The notes beneath the pieces were generated by a model. It made no database searches. It worked only from the letters and a program-made list of their open reading frames with translations, and was not told the DNA's origin. The position numbers and the translations under genes are program-made. Source: Bacillota bacterium (lineage in GTDB: Bacteria > Bacillota > Clostridia > Saccharofermentanales > DTU023). From it: a stretch of DNA of 37,487 nucleotides. The stretch's first letter is position 1; each line of letters begins with the position of its first letter. Positions 32,356 to 37,487 of the stretch are shown here, in pieces. The stretch is taken from positions 1-37,487 of the forward strand of contig JAEWER010000030.1 of assembly GCA_023389255.1 (NCBI GenBank), given 5' to 3'.

Positions 32356-33696
32356 ATGGCTGATTTATATCGCAAAATATTGCAGGACAATCAAAGAACA
32401 AAGCAGGTAATTCCTGTTGCAGAATTTGTCTCCTTATTAGAGAGCCAGTTGCAAGCTCTAAATCTAACTTATGGTTGGATAGCTATTGAGGGAGAAATCC
32501 GAGATCTCAAAATATCATCTAGGAATCATATTTATTTTCAACTAAGTAATGGTGAGGCTGAACGCGCCGTTGTTAGTTTGGCATCTGTTTGTTACGCCAA
32601 CAGTAACGTGGATACTACCTTACTCAAAGAAGGCAATAAAGTTGTAGCTATCGGCAAAGTGCAATTATACAAAGTCAAAGGTAGCCTGCAATTTGTGGTT
32701 AGCGGTCTCTCTTTGAGTGGTACAGGTAGCCTGAAACAACAAAGAGCAGAAGTCTTGTCAGAACTCGATCGTTTGGGAATTTTGCGACGCGAACGCAAAC
32801 TTTTGCCAGAATATCCGCAAAGAGTGGGTATTGTTACTTCCACTAACGGTGAAGTAATCCACGATATTTTAACCAACGCTAGATCGCGTCAAGATATGCT
32901 CGATATTTTGGTCTATCCCAGCAGTGTACAAGGTGCTACAGCTGCTTTTGAATTAATATCGGGGATCGAATTTTTTAATTCACCTGAAGCCCCGAAGGTA
33001 GATCTGATTCTACTTGCTAGAGGTGGTGGCAGTGCGAGTGATTTCAGTTGCTTTGATGATTTGCAGTTGGCGAAACAGATCGCTGTGTCTTCAATACCAG
33101 TTGCTACAGCTATTGGCCACACCAAGGACAACACAATTGCTGATTTAGTGGCAGATTATAGTTTTGCCACGCCAACACAAGCTGGTAAAGAGATCTGGCC
33201 TGATTTAAAAATTGCAAATAGCAAAGCCATAATTGAACAAGTTAGAGTGCAAAACCTGCTATATGTCAAAGAGTTAATGCAGAGACAACGGGGTGAGATT
33301 AAACGTACTTTTCTCGCTAACCGAGCATTACCCTTGCACAATATTAAGCAGTTAAAATTAACTTTAATAGAAACACAAGAGAGCAAAAGAAGGCTTTATC
33401 TGCAGGCAATTAAGCGTGAACGCCTAAGGCTTAAACAACTTGGAGCAAGTTGCTTAACGCAATGCAAGCAGACATTAAATAATCAGAAGAGTGATCTGAA
33501 GCGTTTAAGCGAACTGATTGAATTCAGTTCACCAAAACATATCTTAGAGCAAGGCTATGTCTTAGTTTTAGATCAAAAACGCAGACAGATCAGCAGCAAG
33601 GAGCAAGTAACAAACTTGCCGTTAAATCTCCATTTTAGAGATGGTGAAGTGCGAGTTATTCCGCTGAGAGGTCAAGATGAAAATTGCAATCGATAA
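32356..33696 (+). CDS. xseA: Exodeoxyribonuclease VII large subunit
   Basis: XseA is the catalytic subunit of ExoVII, which degrades single-stranded DNA from both ends. The N-terminal OB domain (about 18-115) contains GWIAIEGEIRDLKISSRNH. The catalytic domain has RVGIVTSTNGEVIHDI, LILLARGGGSASDFSCFDD and the ATAIGHTKDNTIADLVAD segment. A long charged coiled coil (about 290-390) binds the small subunits. At 446 residues it is complete. The start follows the nusB stop directly. The 3' end overlaps xseB by 20 bases. Confidence 0.96.
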   Translation: MADLYRKILQDNQRTKQVIPVAEFVSLLESQLQALNLTYGWIAIEGEIRDLKISSRNHIYFQLSNGEAERAVVSLASVCYANSNVDTTLLKEGNKVVAIGKVQLYKVKGSLQFVVSGLSLSGTGSLKQQRAEVLSELDRLGILRRERKLLPEYPQRVGIVTSTNGEVIHDILTNARSRQDMLDILVYPSSVQGATAAFELISGIEFFNSPEAPKVDLILLARGGGSASDFSCFDDLQLAKQIAVSSIPVATAIGHTKDNTIADLVADYSFATPTQAGKEIWPDLKIANSKAIIEQVRVQNLLYVKELMQRQRGEIKRTFLANRALPLHNIKQLKLTLIETQESKRRLYLQAIKRERLRLKQLGASCLTQCKQTLNNQKSDLKRLSELIEFSSPKHILEQGYVLVLDQKRRQISSKEQVTNLPLNLHFRDGEVRVIPLRGQDENCNR

Positions 33697-33919
33697 GGAA
33701 CCCAAAGGCTTAAAAGAAGCGATGGACGAACTGCGTGATATTCAAAACCAGATGAGCCATAATGCACAAGATATAGATGTTTTATTACAACTGTTAGAAC
33801 GCTCTGAATGGTTGTATCAATGGTGCAGTGTACGTTTGGACAAATATGAAGAACGGCTGGAACAGTATGACCAGATATTAGAGCAAACACGTCCTTTAGA
33901 GATTGAGGCAGAGGAATAA
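33677..33919 (+). CDS. xseB: Exodeoxyribonuclease VII small subunit
   Basis: XseB subunits wrap the XseA coiled coil as short helical hairpins. The 80-residue product is charged and helical, with LKEAMDELRDIQNQM and LLQLLERSEWLYQWCSVRLDKYEERLEQYDQIL. The latter matches the XseB pattern of a second helix with Leu/Tyr heptads. Family members diverge widely, so the call leans partly on its place overlapping xseA and preceding ispA. Its stop overlaps the ispA start by one base (TAATG). Confidence 0.82.
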   Translation: MKIAIDKEPKGLKEAMDELRDIQNQMSHNAQDIDVLLQLLERSEWLYQWCSVRLDKYEERLEQYDQILEQTRPLEIEAEE

Positions 33920-34881
33920 TGCAAACTAATTCTGAGCTACAAAAAATCATCGAAAAAAGATTGGCAGATTTTTTGCCAAAGTCAGAAGACAAAGTGGTGG
34001 AGGCTGCCAAGTATAGTCTTTTGGCTGGTGGCAAGCGTATTCGCCCAGCGATCTTGATTGCTAGTTATGCTAGTTTACCTGAAATTCATAGGAAAAAAGG
34101 ATTACTAGCGAGTGAGCAAGTTTTGACTTTTGCCCTGGCTTTGGAAGCGATTCACACCTACTCACTCATACACGATGATTTACCGGCAATGGATAATGAT
34201 GATTTGCGGCGTGGTAAGCCCACCAATCATGTGCTCTATGGTGAAGGTATGGCAATTTTAGCAGGTGACTATCTGTTGAATTTTGCTCTAGAAAAAGTGA
34301 TGCAAGTTGCCTATGAAGCTTGTTCTGCTGATAAAAATGAAAGTCTAGCCAGTGTTGATTTGATCGAAGCTGGCTGGTATTTAGCTAAATTAGCAGGTTC
34401 TTGTGGCATGATATGTGGTCAAAGTAAAGATTTAGACCAAAGTGCTAAGCAAAATACTTATGCTACAGCGGAAGCTATCGTTATCTTGAAGAGGCTACAA
34501 GCGCAAAAGACGGGCGCATTATTGGAAGCAGCTTATTGTTTACCTCTAGTTATGACTAGAAGTTTGCGCAGTGAAGCAGAACACGAAGCCTTAAGTAAAA
34601 CAATGCGAACTTACGCACAAAATATTGGTGCAATGTTTCAAATCCAAGATGATTTGTTAGATGTACAAGCTAAAACGGATAAGTTGGGCAAGAGCGTAGG
34701 TAAAGATCAACGTGATCAAAAAATGACTTATGTAACTTGTTTGGGTATAGATAATGCTAAGTCTGAATTAGAAGCCCTGGCTCAACATAATGAGAGTTTA
34801 ATGACAGAGCTAAAACTGGCAGGCTTAAAGCTACAAACGCTACAAGAAATTGCTCAATTTCTCAATAAGCGAGATCATTAA
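33919..34881 (+). CDS. ispA: Farnesyl/geranyl diphosphate synthase
   Basis: This short-chain polyprenyl synthase condenses IPP and DMAPP to C10-C15 diphosphates, feeding undecaprenyl phosphate and quinone pathways. The first Asp-rich motif DDLPAMDND starts at Asp86 and the second, DDLLD, at Asp244. LLAGGKRIRPAILIA binds IPP. The protein has 320 residues, slightly longer than usual because of small polar insertions near 65 and 145. It is the direct partner of dxs, which starts four bases after its stop. The substrate chain length is inferred from the family and context. Confidence 0.93.
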   Translation: MQTNSELQKIIEKRLADFLPKSEDKVVEAAKYSLLAGGKRIRPAILIASYASLPEIHRKKGLLASEQVLTFALALEAIHTYSLIHDDLPAMDNDDLRRGKPTNHVLYGEGMAILAGDYLLNFALEKVMQVAYEACSADKNESLASVDLIEAGWYLAKLAGSCGMICGQSKDLDQSAKQNTYATAEAIVILKRLQAQKTGALLEAAYCLPLVMTRSLRSEAEHEALSKTMRTYAQNIGAMFQIQDDLLDVQAKTDKLGKSVGKDQRDQKMTYVTCLGIDNAKSELEALAQHNESLMTELKLAGLKLQTLQEIAQFLNKRDH

Positions 34882-34884
34882 TAG

Positions 34885-36807
34885 ATGAATGAGAATAATT
34901 ATCAAAGTAAACCACTGAGAATATTGCCTAAAATAGCAACACCACAAGATTTGCGTCAGCTAACTGAGCAGGAGTTACTGGAACTGTGCTCAGAGCTACG
35001 TCAAGTGATTATCGAAAGAGTGTCAGTTAATGGTGGGCATCTAGCCTCCAATTTAGGTGTTGTCGAACTGACAGTAGCTTTGCTTTTGGAATACGACTTC
35101 CCCAACGATCGAATCGTATTCGATGTGGGGCATCAGTGCTATGCCTGGAAATTGTTAACGGGCAGGCAACAGGAGTTTGCAAGTCTAAGACAAACAGGTG
35201 GTTTGTCTGGGTTTCCCAAAACTAGTGAGAGTGAATTTGATAGTTTTAATACAGGGCATAGTAGCACCTCTGTATCAGCTGCTTTGGGTATAGCAAGAGC
35301 GCGTAGTTTGACACGCCGAGAGCAACGAGTTGTGGCTCTGATTGGTGATGGTGCCATGACAGGCGGTATGTCTTTTGAAGCCTTAAATGACTTAGGGCAA
35401 AGTCAGGAACCACTCTTAGTTATCTTAAATGACAATCAAATGTCAATTGATCCCAATGTTGGTGGTATGGCTTATCATTTATCCACCATGCGTGTTTCGC
35501 CACATTATCTGCAATTTAAGACAAGGTGGTTTAGACGTCTGAATGCGCTACCTGTTTTAGGCAAAGGATCGTTAAAAGTGTTGCGCAAACTCAAAAAAAG
35601 TTTGCGTGGCTTGCGTAAACAAGGTGTAGTATTTGAGCATCTCGGATTGAAATATTACGGTCCGATTGATGGCAATAATTTAACAGAAGTCAGACGTTAT
35701 CTACGTGCATTGCGGACACTGAGTAAGCCAGTAATTTTGCATTGTTTAACCCGCAAAGGTCAAGGTTACAGTTTCGCTGAAAACATGCCCGCTAAATATC
35801 ATGGTGTTGCTCCGTTTCGGATTGAGGCAGGTCTGGAAAGCAATTTGCAAAAGTCACCAACATATTCGAGTACTGTGGGAGAACAGCTCTGTGCGCTAGC
35901 CGAACAAGATGAACGTATTACGGTGCTAACGGCGGCGATGAAACAAGGAACAGGTACTGCTGAGTTTGCGCAAAGATTTAGCCAGCGCTTTTTTGATGTA
36001 GGTATAGCAGAACAACACATGGTTACTTTAGCTGCTGGCATGGCGTGCAATGGTTTAAGACCTTATGTCACGATTTATAGTACTTTTGCGCAACGTGCCA
36101 TGGATCAGATTATTCATGATGTTTGTTTGCAGAAATTGCCTGTAACATTTTTAATCGATCGAGCGGGCGCAGTACCAGCTGATGGTGAAACTCACCAAGG
36201 ATATTATGACTTAGCTTTTTTTAGCAGTTTGCCAGCAATTGACGTATTTTCTCCAGTTACTAGCGAAGATATGTGGCAAGCTTTGCAGTACAGTCTCAGC
36301 GCCAAGCAAGCGGTTGCTATACGTTATCCCCGTGACAAGGTAGCACAATTGCCTAACCCTGATGCAGTCAAGGGAGATACATTAACAGGTTTTAGGGTAT
36401 ATGGCGAGAGCAAACAACCTGAGCAAAAGTGTTTAGTTGTTTTGGCTATGGGCACTTTACTAGCATCAACATTAAAAAGTCTTGAGCAACTATCAGCTAA
36501 AGAACGAGAGCAGGTATTAGTTCTAGGTAGTTGTCAAAGCAAGCTAGATGAAACATGGCTTAATGAATTATGTGAATTATTAACTGGTTATCAGCAGTTG
36601 ATCACACTGGAAGATGGTGTAAAACAAGGTGGTATAGGTGAGCAGATCGCTTATAGTTTAAGAGATAGTGAGATAGAGATAGAGGCTATAGGTATAACTG
36701 ACCTACTAGCTGATCAAGCCAGTCGTGAAGAATTGCTACTGCGAGCTGGCTTAGTGGGAGAAGCATTAGTACAAAAAGTACGTGAGAAATTAAAAACCAA
36801 AGCCTAG
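34885..36807 (+). CDS. dxs: 1-deoxy-D-xylulose-5-phosphate synthase
   Basis: Dxs joins pyruvate and glyceraldehyde-3-phosphate to make DXP, the first step of the MEP isoprenoid pathway. The thiamine diphosphate domain shows VELTVALLLEYDFP, FDVGHQCYAWKLLTGR, the NTGHSSTSVSAALG segment and GDGAMTGGMSFEALND (about 154-169). The pyrimidine domain shows RFFDVGIAEQHMVTLAAG, and the transketolase C-domain begins near 500. At 640 residues it is normal. Its presence shows the organism uses the MEP route. In many Clostridia tlyA follows dxs; here nadK follows after eight bases. Confidence 0.97.
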   Translation: MNENNYQSKPLRILPKIATPQDLRQLTEQELLELCSELRQVIIERVSVNGGHLASNLGVVELTVALLLEYDFPNDRIVFDVGHQCYAWKLLTGRQQEFASLRQTGGLSGFPKTSESEFDSFNTGHSSTSVSAALGIARARSLTRREQRVVALIGDGAMTGGMSFEALNDLGQSQEPLLVILNDNQMSIDPNVGGMAYHLSTMRVSPHYLQFKTRWFRRLNALPVLGKGSLKVLRKLKKSLRGLRKQGVVFEHLGLKYYGPIDGNNLTEVRRYLRALRTLSKPVILHCLTRKGQGYSFAENMPAKYHGVAPFRIEAGLESNLQKSPTYSSTVGEQLCALAEQDERITVLTAAMKQGTGTAEFAQRFSQRFFDVGIAEQHMVTLAAGMACNGLRPYVTIYSTFAQRAMDQIIHDVCLQKLPVTFLIDRAGAVPADGETHQGYYDLAFFSSLPAIDVFSPVTSEDMWQALQYSLSAKQAVAIRYPRDKVAQLPNPDAVKGDTLTGFRVYGESKQPEQKCLVVLAMGTLLASTLKSLEQLSAKEREQVLVLGSCQSKLDETWLNELCELLTGYQQLITLEDGVKQGGIGEQIAYSLRDSEIEIEAIGITDLLADQASREELLLRAGLVGEALVQKVREKLKTKA

Positions 36808-36815
36808 AGGTGGAT

Positions 36816-37487
36816 ATGACCATACCAACTATCGGTATTTTTATAAATCCAGAGCGTGATCCAGAGCTTAAAGTAACGACTAAGCTCATCAACTTGCTGG
36901 CTTCTTATGGTGTTTGTGCCGTGATCGAAGAAAAGCAACTGAGTGCGTTTGGTAAGCAATATCTATTATTATTACAGCTAGAATGCCAAGGTAAATATTG
37001 CTTAGGTAGCTTTGCATCTTGTGAATTGCTGATCTGCTTAGGTGGAGATGGTACCTTTTTATCAGCAGCCCATCATCCAACAGCTATGGACAAGGCTTTA
37101 GTTGGCGTAAATCTAGGTAGTGTTGGTTTTTTACCCCTCATTCAATACGATGAGATGGAAATTAAAGTTAAACAATTGGTGCAACGAGAGTATGCAGTTG
37201 ATAGTCGTATGATGTTGCAAATCAGTTTGCATGGGGTGGATGGCGCAATTAAAGAAACATTTACAGCGCTCAATGATGCGGTTATATATCGGGGCAGTAA
37301 TCCACGTATTTTAACGCTTGATCTGCTAATCGATGACAAACAAATTGAACGCATCCCGGCAGATGGAATTATTGTTGCCACGCCCACAGGCTCTACCGCT
37401 TATAGTTTGTCGAGTGGAGGACCTATCGTTCACCCTAGCCTTAAAACACAGCTGATAACACCAATCTGTCCGCATACATTACATAAC
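36816..37487 (+). CDS. nadK: NAD kinase (partial, cut by window end)
   Basis: NAD kinase phosphorylates NAD to NADP. The frame from ATG 36816 is open for all 224 codons to the end of the window. It contains the nucleotide-binding CLGGDGTFLSA (GGDG at about 76-79), NLGSVGFLP, LNDAVIYRG and DGIIVATPTGSTAYSLSSGGPIVHP. The latter motif, with the following ICPHTLHN, is the family signature near the C-terminus, so only some 60-70 residues are missing. GAGGTGG precedes the ATG. It closes the nusB-to-dxs run; argR and recN commonly come next in this order. Confidence 0.95.
   Translation, partial: MTIPTIGIFINPERDPELKVTTKLINLLASYGVCAVIEEKQLSAFGKQYLLLLQLECQGKYCLGSFASCELLICLGGDGTFLSAAHHPTAMDKALVGVNLGSVGFLPLIQYDEMEIKVKQLVQREYAVDSRMMLQISLHGVDGAIKETFTALNDAVIYRGSNPRILTLDLLIDDKQIERIPADGIIVATPTGSTAYSLSSGGPIVHPSLKTQLITPICPHTLHN

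Noticed and set aside
33672..34034. 120-codon minus-strand frame across xseB and ispA
   Set aside because: It is antisense to two supported genes with intact motifs and resembles no known protein.

Overview
The window looks like a chromosomal segment from a low-GC Gram-positive bacterium of the class Clostridia. The evidence is the division-cluster order (ftsW end, murG, ftsQ/divIB, ftsZ), strong AGGAGG-type ribosome sites, an anaerobic bifunctional AdhE, a clostridial-type divergent topoisomerase pair, and the firmicute block efp, asp23, amaP, nusB, xseA, xseB, ispA, dxs, nadK. The sporulation genes that usually sit inside two of these blocks (spoIIGA-sigE-sigG after ftsZ, spoIIIAA-AH after efp) are absent, so an asporogenous lineage is likely. 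A relative of the Saccharofermentans/Mageeibacillus group is only a guess. I saw no rRNA, tRNA, IS element, prophage or CRISPR array. Coding density is very high: no gene-free stretch reaches 300 bases.

Layout. Bases 1-4408 hold cell division and dNTP regulation: end of ftsW, murG, ftsQ, a terminator, ftsZ (TTG start), nrdR. Bases 4511-7973 hold a response regulator, a sensor kinase and an exported HtrA-like protein whose catalytic His and Ser are replaced. Bases 7973-16779 form a tightly overlapping DNA-maintenance run: nth, recG, a type IIA topoisomerase pair, and a membrane-anchored deacetylase-like protein lacking its metal ligands. A convergent yqeG-type phosphatase gene follows. Bases 17547-21288 are lysC, smpB, a PP2C phosphatase that appears to start at ATT, and dCMP deaminase, ended by a strong bidirectional terminator.

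Bases 21330-26160 lie on the minus strand: a DUF3021/LytTR pair, adhE with a good sigma-A promoter flanked by two LacI/CcpA-type operators, and a YitT-family membrane protein. Bases 26263-27797 are rsmA and a dUTPase with an unusual internal insertion. tsaD (minus) and an alpha/beta-hydrolase-like gene (plus, nucleophile Ser replaced by Gly) diverge from overlapping promoters. Bases 30092-37487 run efp, asp23-amaP-DUF2273 (envelope stress), nusB, xseA-xseB, ispA, dxs and the start of nadK, the last one cut by the window end.

Themes. Nucleotide hygiene and DNA repair genes recur (nrdR, dCMP deaminase, dut, nth, recG, xseAB). dCMP deaminase makes dUMP, dUTPase removes dUTP and also makes dUMP, and NrdR controls ribonucleotide reductase. 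The least ordinary content is three predicted extracytoplasmic proteins of enzyme folds that have all lost core catalytic residues, the AUU start of the phosphatase gene, the inserted dUTPase and the double operator at adhE. I did not find a wholly new multi-gene system; the best candidate for one is the two-component system with its pseudo-protease partner.
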